Of a stretch of 64,000 nucleotides of DNA, positions 46,001 to 57,000 are shown piece by piece. Under the pieces are notes generated by a model. The model did not search any database. It saw only the letters and a list, made by a program, of their open reading frames with translations, and had not been told where the DNA came from. The translations under genes and the position numbers were made by a program. Numbering within the stretch: position 1 is the stretch's first letter; each line of letters begins with the position of its first letter. The stretch spans positions 1 through 64,000 of the forward strand of contig JAYWVB010000048.1 of assembly GCA_039881045.1 (NCBI GenBank). Direction: 5' to 3'. This stretch comes from Chaetomium olivaceum. Taxonomy: Eukaryota; Ascomycota; Sordariomycetes; Sordariales; Chaetomiaceae.

Positions 46001-46837
46001 TCTTCTCGGTTCGTGATCCGAGAGACCCATTTTCCCGTTGGGGCTGGGGCCGAAGCTTTGAAACAATGTCTCAGCCCCACGGTCACCCCCCGTTTTGGCC
46101 CCGGCGCGTCTTGGCGCATTTTTGTCAAGAGAAACGGGCGTTTTCAAGGATGGGCTTGAGCCGCCGCTGTCGTTTTGACCGAGTAAGACACTAACAAAAG
46201 AGCCACGGACGGGAACTTGCAGAACTGCCGCCAGTATTACGCGAGGCAGACGCTCTGTTTCGCTAGATGTTGAGAAACAGTGTATAGGATTCGGTGCCCC
46301 GGATGATCCCGTTCTTGCGTAATCGTTAGTCCTGGGTTTTTGAACCGAGGGTAGATCCATAGCGGGGATGCCGTTATTGCGTTATTGTGTTCTTTTCAGG
46401 AGCCCCGAGATTAGCGTGCTGTGTAATTGGCGGTGTTGCCAAGAAATCAAACCCCAAGTTGTGAGGCGCTAAACCCGAACCCGAACCCGCACAAATCTTG
46501 GGGGCCACGTGCGGGCGAGCAGCGAATTTGTGGTCAACGCGAAAAAAACCGAGCGCACCAAGACGGAAACACCCGACGTCACTCACCAGGTATTCACCCC
46601 TTGAGGTCTTACAGGTCCCGCTTCCATCTACCACAACGTAACAGGCACCACGATCGATACAGTAGAGCCTCTTCAGCGAGTGAACGCGCCGCCCGTCTCC
46701 CACGATCCGACACGTCTAACCCGGCCCCCGCCTTTAACCCCGAGACTACCTATCTTGTCTCAATCGATCGATCACGACTGTGCGAACGGAACTGCACAGC
46801 CGACCACTCGCGTCCCGGTGCTCACGCAGGAACCTTT
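40034..46837. other. 6.8-kb gene-poor divergent spacer
   Basis: Separates the Cys-cluster gene (-) from the Ufo1-like gene (+). I read both strands and found no recognisable exon, tRNA or transposon relic. Open frames of 100-166 codons (for example 41809-42282 + and 42858-43358 -) lack domain-like content. A CATGG x4 microrepeat lies at 43788-43806. Composition is GC-rich, so it is not an AT-rich RIP island. Confidence 0.5.
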
Positions 46838-49800
46838 ATGCAACCAGGGCTGATCGAAACTCCCAACCACGACATCGCTGCAATACACCCAAGTCTTACC
46901 TCGCCCACCACTGCTCAATATGGCCCCGGTCGCTCCCTCCCAGGCTCGTCAGATGCTCGCTCCCCGCTGCGCGTCCGAAGCACGTCTTCGGATGCCCGGC
47001 GATCTGGTGGAGCAGTATCTGACCACGACCTCCTCCATGTCGACCACCTCGGCCGGTCCCTTGGCTGGTTGAGCGTCGCCGAGGTCAAGTCCGCTGCGGC
47101 CACCCCAGCCACTGTCGCCGGTCAACGCGTTTTTGACTACGAGAATGCGGCAGTCTCTTCGTCCCCCTGCGACGGTTCTCGCCCCGGTCTAGGCTTCAAG
47201 GTCATCCATAGCTCGCAGTCTGCCGGCGTCCACCTAACCGATTTCCCCAACGGTTCGTTTTGCTTTTGCCACGGGCGCGTGTTCACCCACACCGTCAACT
47301 TTGAAACCACTGCAGCGGGCCACTAACACGATCCGCTGCAGAGATTCTGACTCAGATCCTGTCCCCCTGCACCCCGACTCGCACGGCGCCGTGGCGCTGG
47401 TCTCGAAGCGCTTTTACGCCCTGGTCACCACCCCATATGCATGGCGGGCCGCCTTCCTACGCTACTTCGCGGGGCAGGACTCTGTGGCCGGCCACACCAA
47501 GGCCGACCAGCAGGCCAGGGAGGAGGCCGAGTCGTCGGATGTCATTCGATCCGAGGTCCGCTACTTCGCGAGGCTCACCGCCTTGGCCTCGTGGCGTAGC
47601 GAGTACCTACTCCGCACGCGCCTGCTGCGGAGCGTGGTGCGCGGCAAGCCCGGCAGCTCTGGCACGTCGGCTCGTTCCAGTCAATCCGGGAAGAAGGCCA
47701 CGGCCGTCCTGACCTACAACTCGAAACTCCCGTGGATGATCAGCCATGTCCATGCGGACTTTACCGGCGGGAAGAAGGGCCCGAGGGTGATTCACGGGAC
47801 GCGCGATCTTGGTGTAGCCACCGTCAGCGATCCCACCACGGGCAGGGTTGAGAAATGGGGCCTAGACGATCCTTTCGCTTTCCAGCAACTTGACGAAGCC
47901 TTTCCGAACCTCGAGTTCTTTGGTATTGGCGAAGGTCCGGCAGCCGTGCCCAATGTTGTGGACGTGAGCCAGCCCTATGGCTTCGCCGGGGGCGAGGGCT
48001 TCCCCGGTGGCCGCGTGTACTACAAGGCGACTGGCCAGCTGCGGGGACACTACATTGGCCACGACCACGGTATGACTGAGATGCCACCTGAGATTCCGAA
48101 GATCCCGGCGCTGGTTGATGCTGTTAGCTGCATCTGGATCGCCAAGTCGTCCAGTGTGACGTCGACGACCCAATCCATGGTCGGCATCTTGGCCGGATCT
48201 ACACTCGGCGTTGTGACGAGTTATGCTCTGGGTCATGAATCGACGGGCCCTCGCTTCGGCGACGGGGATATGACGGCTCGCTGGGTGCTCAGTCCTGGCG
48301 TGCCCATCGTTGATATCAAGGTTGATGACCAGTATAGCCTGCGGCGGAAAGCCCTGGGCCGTGTCTGGGCCGTCGCATTGAATGCTTTGGGCGAGGTCTA
48401 CTACCTCACCGAGCCACCGAGCCCTCCGTTTCATAAAGGCAAGGCTGAGGACGCGATCAGAGATGCTTGGCATGCTGGCCGAACCGCACATTGGGAACTG
48501 ATCGAGGCGACCCGACGCACCGCAAAGCCCGATGAGTTTGACAAGAACGCGGTGATGGGCACCTATTCCCCAAGGTCCTCTGCCCACGCGATGAACCTGA
48601 GCAGAGAACGGATCGTGGCCGAGGCTAGGGAGATTGAAAAGCACTTCAAGCACACGCCCGCTCACTTCAGAAAGGTGTGCCAGGGTTGGGATATGCTGCG
48701 TAAGCTCGAGGTCGACTTCGGTGCCGGCGGTGAGAATGGTGGTGGAGAATCCATTTTCGTTATCACATGCGGCAGTGAAGAGGCTGAGCCCGCCTCTATC
48801 CGCAGGTTTGTCAAGTGCAGCGGCTCAACGAAGCCCACGCCGTCAGGGGCCGTGACCCCGATTGCCCCGCCCGTGGCCCCCAGTCAATCAATCTTCGGTG
48901 GTGAAGCCGTGGTTGAGGTATCCAAAGCAACCCTTCAAGTTGACAGCAACACGAATGGGGTATCGCCGTCGGCCTCTGGGTCAAGCACGCCTCGGCTTGG
49001 TTCCATCCCTGGGAAGGTCGAGATCGAAGAATGGCGGGCCAATGAGTTTGTGTTCAAGCACAACCATGCTGTAGAGATCACGGCGAGCGCGGTGGACACC
49101 TCCACTTTCGCTTTGATGACAGACTTCGAGGATCCTTTGCTGTCCGGGTCGTCGGGCTCGAACACGCCCGGGACTCCCACCTCCAAGCATGCCACTGGCG
49201 AGATTCCCGGTCGACGCGCACGCTTATTGGCGGTCGGAACCAACACCGGCTCCGTCATCGTGTGGAACATGCGTGACACTACCTCGCCTACCGTGAGCCC
49301 CGTGAGGGTCATCCACACCGATTCGCCTGAGGTCACCGCCCTGGCGGTCTCGGCTCTGTACATCGTCCACGGGGGCAGCGACAGTCTCGTCCAGGCGTGG
49401 GACCCGCTCGCCTCCTCCCTCGAGCCTATCCGCACCCTCAACGCCAAATCATCGGGCCGCATCCCGCGGCACATCCTGCACGCCAACCCGGCGCTGCAGC
49501 ACGCCAACTATTTCGCCGTGCGGGCTATCGCCCTTGACCCGAACGCCACCATTCTCCGCGGCATCCTCGCCTTTGGCACCTTTGTCCGCTTCTGGACCTA
49601 CAGCTCCACCGCCCAAGGGTCCGGCCGGAAGCGCCGCCTCCGCCACTCGGACATCCACGGCCGCCTCGCAGGGCGCCGCAACAACGGCACCGTGTCCAGC
49701 TACATCGCCGCCGAGGAGGCCGAGCTGCGCCACGAGCGCGAGCACCGCTCCCGCGAGGTCGACCGCCTCCGCAAGCGCTTCGGCGTCGGCCTCGCCGAGC

Positions 49801-50606
49801 TCACCGAGGAGGAGGCCCTGCAGTATGCGACTATGGTCTCGGCCGAGAGCTTTGCCGCCGACGAGATGCGCCGCAATACTAGTGCTAGCGACACTACCGC
49901 GGGCGAGACGGCTAGCTCGGTGGGCAGCAGTGCCATGGTGGAGGGCGCGTTTGTTACGCCCGAGCCGAGTGTGAGTAATGGCGGCGGAGTGGTTAATTTG
50001 CCGGTTTTGAGGGAGGAGGGTTTGGCTGCTGCTACGGCGGCGGATACGGCGGATGCTGGCGGCGGCGGCGGTGGTGGTAGTGGTGGTGGTGAGGATGACG
50101 ATTACGAGGCGCAGATCCAGCGGGCTATTCGCCTGTCGCTTCTTGAGGGGGTTGGCGGTGGTGACATGTCCCCCTCGCAGCAGTCTTCGCCGCCGTCGCA
50201 GTCCCCGTCGCAGTCGTGGGGTGGTAGAACTACGGCCGCCACTGCCGCTACTCCTTGGAGCGAGTATGAGGTCAGAGTCCAGGTGAAGAGTGCCAAGGGC
50301 AAGGGCAAGGGCAAGGGGAAGGGCAGGTCCGAGCATGTGTCGCCCGACGGTGCGGGTGTGGGCGGGTCTGCCTTGGGCGTGCCGGGGTATCCCGCCGGTG
50401 GATCTGGCCCTGCTCCTGATGTTGGCGTTGATGCGGATGATGACCTGGCGCTTGCGCTGCGGTTGAGTCTAGAAGAGGAGGAGGCGAGATTGTGGAGGGT
50501 GAAGGAGCAGGAGGAATCGACGGCCATGAATGCGGATGTGAGTTGGGAGGGGGATGAGTACCCGCCGTTGGAGGTTAATGGGAAGGGGAAGGGGAAGTGG
50601 GTTTGA
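46838..50606 (+). CDS. Ufo1-like F-box protein with WD repeats and three C-terminal UIMs; apparent frameshift
   Basis: Probable SCF ubiquitin-ligase substrate receptor. Exon 1 (start uncertain, 46838 chosen) ends at 47252 with the start of the F-box, SAGVHLTDFPN. Intron 47253-47341 (GTTCGT, CTAAC). Exon 2 continues EILTQILSPLHPDSHGAVAL only if one C is restored at the C run 47363-47367; from LHPDSH onward a single frame is open to the stop. F-box (ALVSKRFYALVTTPYAWRAA) is followed by WD-like blades (MVGILAGSTLGVVTSYALG, RLLAVGTNTGSVIVWNMRD, LAVSALYIVHGGSDSLVQAW). Three ubiquitin-interacting motifs follow: LTEEEALQYATMVSAES, YEAQIQRAIRLSLLE and LALALRLSLEEEEARLW. F-box, WD and triple UIM is the layout of yeast Ufo1. 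Contains a (KG)n run and Gly-rich linkers. Confidence 0.82.
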
Positions 50607-51750
50607 GATTGGGCGAGGTTGAAATGGTGCGGTTGGTGAAGGAGTGGTGATATGTGTGTGTTTCTGGACTGGCTTTCATTCTTTTCGTGCCCTGTGGATG
50701 GCTTGGCCGTCTGCTATGGGCTTGCGCTTGGAGTGCCTTTGAGATGAGATCGTGGTTTACCATAGCAAGTCGTTGTCTGTTTCGCGGGTGGAATTAGTAT
50801 ATAACCCCATCCATCTTATCTATATCATAACCTACAAGATCCTGCCGTGTTGAACTGGGACTGTGGAACCATCAATTTTTCTAGACATTCCCAGTACAGC
50901 CAGCCAACCTCATTTTGTCTGTACTCATTCATGATCAACTCTTTTCCCTCCCCGATGTTGGTCACCTGGCGTAGGTGTTCAACTCCCACCAGCAACGTGT
51001 TGAGGTTTGCCGCGCATGGGAATAGAGTTTGGGGAGAATAGAAAAGCTTTCTATATGTTGGACTTGAAAGCCCTTGCTCGACAATCTCCAAAGCCATAAC
51101 CCCTCCCAAGAGGTCGATGTTCCCAAGTCCATTAAGCTGAGTATGTGTGAAGCCATGTACATCAAAGCCCCCTAGTAAGAAAACAAGTACATACAAGCGA
51201 CTCGCGGGGACATGAAGAGTTAGTATTAACGGCAATGACTGTTTAGCGTTACATACGCGTCGATATCTCATCTCATATGTACATTTAAACCGGAAAGAAA
51301 GAGACTGGTTCTGGGTACAGCGAGCTTCAATTTCCCTCCCTCTCCAGAGGACATATCTAGCCGTCTCCCGCGTAGTATTTCGGGTATCGCACACACCACA
51401 AACCAGACGGTAGCAACCACCGCCTTCAACCATCAACCACCAACCATCAGACAATGGCAATTAAAAACAAAACTAAAGCGCTCAACCAAAGGCAAAGCCG
51501 AACCAAACCGAACCGCGAACGTGCTGCTTTTGCTCGCTCATACACAGAGTAGAGGAGGAGGAGGGATACACACCAAGGCCAGAAGATACGCCTTTACGCC
51601 ACACACCAGACAAACTCCATTCTAACCGAAGCAAAAAAGACCGATGAGGGGATGGACCGAGAACCGACGGACGGACGGATGGATGGCATGAATGGATAAG
51701 TGGATGGGTGGGTTGGACGGAGAAATGGAGGAAATAGCTGACCCGACCGA
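50607..51750. other. Convergent spacer with a possible spliced transcript
   Basis: 3' regions of the Ufo1-like gene (+) and the GPI-type gene (-). AT-richer than its neighbours. Contains the candidate - strand exon and intron listed next, and a (GGAT)-type microrepeat near 51663-51715. Confidence 0.5.
50825..51171 (-). CDS. Candidate 3' exon of an unrecognised gene
   Basis: Open frame with protein-like composition (GFDVHGFTHTQLNGLGNIDL, VALEIVEQG-like segment, GVEHLRQVTNIGEGKELIMN, EVGWLYWECLEKLMVPQSQF). It is preceded by a textbook intron, 51256-51172: GTATGT donor, TACTAAC branch and TTTCTTACTAG acceptor, 85 nt. The upstream exon cannot be joined in frame without a stop, so the start is missing, or this is a spliced 3' untranslated region of the GPI-type gene. 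No family recognised. Confidence 0.3.
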
Positions 51751-54078
51751 TCAAACCATGACGCCCACCCCGAGCGCCACGCCAACACCCCACCCAACAC
51801 CCACCATCCACGGCCGCAGCGCCCCCACGCCATCCTCCTCGCCATCCCCATCCGCATCCACCCCGCCCGTCGGCGCAGCCTGCCCACCGCCGGCCCCGGC
51901 CCCCGGCGTAATCACCGTCGTCGGCCCGAACGGAAACCGCAAGCTCAGCGTGCCCACCTCCACGCCGCTGGGCATGATGGTCACGTTCTCCCCGCCCACG
52001 GCGGTCGTCGTCGTCCCCGTGCCCGGCCCGACGGTATACGAGACCTGATTGATCACCACCACGGACGCGCCGACCTTGGTGATGGTGGCACCGCCCACCA
52101 AAGCGTACTGCGTGTCCTGGGGCGATGACGCGTGCGTCCCGCCCAGCGTGACGGCGCCGCCGTGCGCCGTGATGCCGCCGCGCCCCAGCGTGAGCACGTC
52201 GTCGTCGACGGTCACGGTGGTGGAGTCGTCGGGCCCCCCCGTCATGGCGTAGGTGATGGTGGTGCCGTGGATGACGAGCACCGAGCTGCCGATGGCGGTG
52301 ATCAGATCGCCGCCGGCGACGACGACTTCGGTGGGGGAAGGGAGGGTCGGTAAGGGGAGGGTCTGAGAGCCGCCGGCGATGGTGCTGGGCCCGACGGTGA
52401 AGGTCTTGCCGGAGACGGTGGCGGTGGTGGGCGTGGGGCCGAGGGTGAAGGAGGAGCCGCCGATGATGGCGATGGTGGAGGACACGACGACGGGGAGCCC
52501 CTCGATGTTGGTGCTCGTTGGCTCGGGGAGGTAGATACCGCCTGTTGCTGAGGGACGGTCGATGGTTGCGCCGCCGCCGACGACGCGGGTCGGGTCGATG
52601 GTGAAGGTCTGGCCCGCGATGATCAGTACTTGGGTCGGCTGCATCGGGTTGTCACGGATCGTGTTGCCGTTGATGACCACGGCTGTGGGTTGCACCGCGA
52701 CGGTAACCGGGGTTGGGGTCGGGCGGTGGGCAGATTCGGAGACGGCTTGAGGGTCGCCCGGAGAGTTGTACCCCGGCGACGAGTTGTCGCCCTTAGGGGG
52801 CTGCGTGGGATTAGCGTGGTTGTCCCGTGTTTTGGCGTCCTGGCTGACGCCGTAGTCGGGCTTGTCGATGGTCGAGAAGACAACGGCGGGATTCTTGTCC
52901 GTCGTGAGGAAGACGACCTGAGGGTGACGCTAGTCTGCACACCAAATCCGTAGCTCTCGGTCGTGGTTGTCACCTCACACGTCAAGTACTGGGTCCCCAC
53001 GCCGGTCGACGCGCAGACCGAGATGGTCAGCTTCGGCGGTTGTATGGGGATGACACAGGACGAGCTCGATTCCGGAATGGAAATAGGTGGATACGGCTGC
53101 GAGTAATCTTCCGGGTTACCGTACCAGGTAATTGTGGATGTGTGGACGACGGACCAGCTTGTTGGGGGGGCCGTTATTTCCGAGGGCCGGCAGTAGCTGA
53201 CCGACCCCGAAGGAATGAAAGTGAAGGTTTGGTTCCCCGAGCGGGCCGAGGTCACAAAGGTTGTGGCGCCGGGTGTCTGGGGGCCATAACCCAGATCTAT
53301 AGTTTCGGTTGTCCTGTGGGTGATGGTAAACGAGCTTGCTCGGGACGGCGGCTCACCCGGCGGAGGACCACGCGGCGCCGTTGGTCGCGACTGGGCGGTA
53401 TCTATAACCGGTGCAGCCGTCGTCACCGGGGCATAGTTATAGTCGGCGCTGCTAGTTGAAGCGCTGCTAGCTGACTGCGGCTTCGCACCCCGCGTCGGCG
53501 GTAGCCTGGTTAGCGGGGGTCGTGTTTCTTCCGGTGGCGGTCCTCTGTTGGTCTCGGCTCCGGGCTCGACCGAGCTCCTCGTCGGTTCCGCAGAGCGGAC
53601 GGGAGCACGCGTATCTGTCGTCAAGGAGCCGCCCGCACCGATCGCGCCTGGGTCGACATAGTTGCTCCCGGTTGATGTCGCGACGCGTTGGTCTACTTCG
53701 AACGTCCCCCCTACCCTGCCTGAGCTGACGACCTGCGGCCTTAACCCTGACGAAGTTCCCTGCTCTTTCGCGGTGCTCCCGGTCGACTCCTCCGAGCCTG
53801 TGCCGACGATGGTTACCGTCGTTGACGGCCATGCTGGGGACTCCACGTCCGTTGGACTCGACGAGCTGGAACCTGGGGCGCCAGCGGCGCCCTGGACTGA
53901 ATCAACGGTCCCATCCCGACGTCGAAATTGGCCTGCTACTGACCGTTAGCTCTTACTTAAAAACTGTAGGGTGTGGGTGGGTTTCATGTTTTGGTGGATG
54001 CTAACCTCCAAGGACGCTGTCGAAACCAAGACCGGAGATCACTGCGATCGAGAGCAGCACTCTTCTGCCCCCGACCAT
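51751..54078 (-). CDS. Ser/Thr-rich surface protein with signal peptide and GPI-like tail; apparent frameshift
   Basis: Exon 1 (54078-54006) encodes the signal peptide MVGGRRVLLSIAVISGLGFD. The intron 54005-53936 ends TAGCAG, a NAGNAG acceptor that could add or drop one residue. Exon 2 runs to the stop at 51751. The first third is low-complexity Ser/Thr/Pro. Next is a region with paired Cys (FIPSGSVSYCRPSE, SVVHTSTITWYGNPEDYSQP, SSSCVIPIQPPKLTISVCAS, LTCEVTTTTESYGFG). The C-terminal half repeats a beta-type motif, V-I-x-G-x-T-x-T-x-G-P (VLIIAGQTFTIDPTRVVGGG, IAIIGGSSFTLGPTP, VSGKTFTVGPSTIAGGSQ, VVVINQVSYTVGPGTG). It ends with an acidic linker and a hydrophobic tail (WMVGVGWGVGVALGVGVMV). Frame shifts by one at 52920 (QTSVTL to VVFLTTDKN; one G short). 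About 750 residues. Cell-wall localisation is inference; no enzyme signature. Confidence 0.78.
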
Positions 54079-57000
54079 GCTGTGCTGGCTCGGGGGATCC
54101 CTTTTTGGTGCTTGCGCTGCGCCGGTGTGGCAGAATGAAGGTCCCGATACGGCCCTTTTCCACTTCGTCCAAGCATTTGAACCGTGCTGAGGCCGGGATT
54201 TGATCACCGAAGTTTCCTCACCATCGCGCCCGATAGTGGCATCATGGGACTTCGCTGTGGAATGCAGGAAACGCAGGAAGAAATGTTGGTGTCAGTCGGC
54301 CGACCTTAGCAAGGATGTCGGGAATTGGACGGGGGATCCCGTCGAAGATCTTGTCCAAGGTCCGAGACAACAAGACAGGCAGCGGGTTGCGAGTGACCGC
54401 ACATCAGAATAATTACTGCGCAAATCCCCTCGCAAACAACCCGTACACGGAAAATGGGGAACGTTTACAGGGCAATTTGCGCGCGGTGTTGAGCCTAATA
54501 GGATGCTGTGGGACACTTTCATTTACTGTGTACCACATTTACGTATGTACAGATTATGGATGTGGGATGCCGGCCACGAGGTCAGTGGCGCCTTGGACAA
54601 GAGGGAGGGAGGGAGAGATCCGGGGATGAAGGAATCGCGTTGCCAAGGGCCGATGAATGAACAAGGGGTCTGGATGAGGATCTCTCATGCGCAGGGATAT
54701 CCCTGCCAAGAACCAGACTCTCCAAGGGGAGAGGACTTGCGATAATCCTCGATTTGCCCGCGACAGGGCCGGCATGACACGCCAGCTGCCGACTGGTAGC
54801 AAGGGGGGAGCGGAAGCGGAGACTGAACAGGCCTCGGACCGTGGCCCGCGCCAGAGTGGGTGAGTGAGTGGCCTCTCCTGCTCTGCTCGAGCGAGACTTG
54901 CCAGTTGCTGCTATCACTCGCCTTGATGAAAGCTTCTCGAAGAAGGTGAATGAATTCAAGAGCGCGGAGAACAAACGGGAACTTTTGGGGCTGGCAGTGT
55001 GGTTCGCATGCGCGCACCGTAAGCGGATGCGTTTCCAGCTCGCCGACTCGTTTATCAAAGGCCAACCTTCGGTTCGGTGTAACGGAAGGGTTGATGGAAG
55101 ACTGCCGAGAACCACTGATGAAAAGGAGTCAAATCTTCCGTTGTCTCCCGTTGCGCGGTGTGTCTTGGCGACCCTCGTGCAATTGTCTCTGTTCGGCCGT
55201 TGTCGTCGAAAGCCTGGGATGATGATGAGCTCCCCTTTCTCTCGACTGTTCCCAGTTTTGCGTCCTCGTGTTTTGTCTCAAATCGATTGACTGTGTCTGA
55301 GAATTCACTTGTGCCTTCCATGCTTACTGTGGATGCCAGTCCACAGGCACCAAACACACCCTCCTTCAAGCATATCCTTCACAGCGTACCAATCGCTTCT
55401 TTGCGTGCCACCACTGATCGCCGCGAAGGCGCTCGCCTGGGCAACTTGTGGGGAGTATAGCGGGGTGCCATGGTCCCCCTTGTGCCCCTTCGGCAATTGG
55501 TGACCTGGCGGAAGGGGAAGCTGGAGCTGCCGGCCAGTGGCCAGGTGCAAATCGAAGTCGCATCCCGATCTGCTCATCGCAGGTGTGGGTTGGAATTGGT
55601 GGCGTCAGCCCGCTAGGCTTGCTTGTTTCGAACTGACTGTTATGAACCGGGGCCCAGAAAGCAAAGAGCGACACGGAAATCTCAACGGCTCGCCCAGACT
55701 TTGGAGAACCATTCTTCAACTCAGACAGTCAGAGCGCATGTCATTCTCTGAGACTTCTGGGATCAAGGGGCTCACTGTGCCGGAATACCCCACGCGGACG
55801 ATACCTTGACCGAGCACCTTCCCAGTACTTCGTACCTAGTAAGTTATGCCAGCCTCTCAACCGGCCAGCGGAGCAGTCAATGCTGGCATCGTGTGTGGTC
55901 AGACAGCTGGGAACAACAGTGCAGGTGAGTCTCGGCTGGACAACACCGCTCCCGGGCCAATGACAGGACAGAGGAAGCGAGCAGGGGCAGTGTCGCCTGC
56001 TTTCTTGGGTGCTTGGCTCTGGGTCTGTCTGTCAAACGGCCGATTACACGAGCCATCGAATTCGTCACTATTTTTTGAAACAGGAAGACAAAAGTCTGAC
56101 GCTAATGCTCGCCACCCCGAAGATCTTTCGCGAAGCGTTTCCTGCTCGTTATCAAGTCGTAAGACATGCGTCCATGCTTCGTCCAAGCTAACACACAGGG
56201 CTTCCCGGATCGGGCAATGCTGGGTCTCGGTGTCAGAAGTAACGGCTTCACAGAAGCGAGACACCCCGGCGGGCTCTCTTTGAAGACAAGTTGCCAGTCC
56301 CAAGTAGGATGACAGAGGTGTTGATTCAAACTGGCCATCGCGAGTCGTTAACCAGTTGTAACATACAGGTCTGTCTGTATGTACATAGTGACATGCATGG
56401 CTTGTTGGGAACCTTGGGTACCCCCCGCCTGTCAACACCAGCCCACCGTTTTCCCAGCCGCTGACGGCTGCAACCAGATGCTGGGCCAGGAAAGCAAGTT
56501 CCCAGAGATATGGTGGCAGGCTGTGCTGCGTGAACGGGACGGGAGAGCGACACTCCCAAGTACAGAGACACAGTGAGTGCTTGATTGGGTGCGTCGGCAA
56601 AATGGGTTTGGCGCTGAATTTAGCCAGAGTGCCCTCACCCTCTCAGTGGTGAAATATATTACCCTGCCGTGTCCGATGCATCCTTCATGCCTGTTCAGGA
56701 CATTCCTCTTCTGATTCTCGCCGCCCGGATTGCCGCCTGCTTGGGACGAAGGATGGCTTCACCGCGGCCGATATTTGATCAATATATCTGCACCGCCGGT
56801 CGTCGATAGTGACCCGACGGCCATCACCGTGTTCTGGAGAAATGCCTCGTCATTCCGCCATTGGTGCGGTACTGTAGCAGCGAGGCGAGTATTTTCGCCA
56901 GCTTCCTGGTCTGTCAGTTCTTGAACCGTCGACAAGTCTTGGTGGCCCTGAACGACGATGACCGATCGTCATGAGGCGGCGAAACGCGCGACCAGAAGGC

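Noticed and set aside
40034..46837. RIP-mutated transposon island
   Set aside because: The spacer is GC-rich and lacks the TpA-rich, stop-rich texture of RIP; no transposase or reverse-transcriptase remnants seen.
23155..50606. Functional ubiquitin cluster of RAD6, CSN12 and the Ufo1-like gene
   Set aside because: They are separated by unrelated genes and up to 18 kb; co-location looks accidental.
54582..55115. 177-codon - strand frame
   Set aside because: No recognisable content and overlapped by other open frames.
55899..56600. 233-codon - strand frame
   Set aside because: No domain, no signal peptide, low similarity to natural composition; lies in a long spacer with many chance frames.
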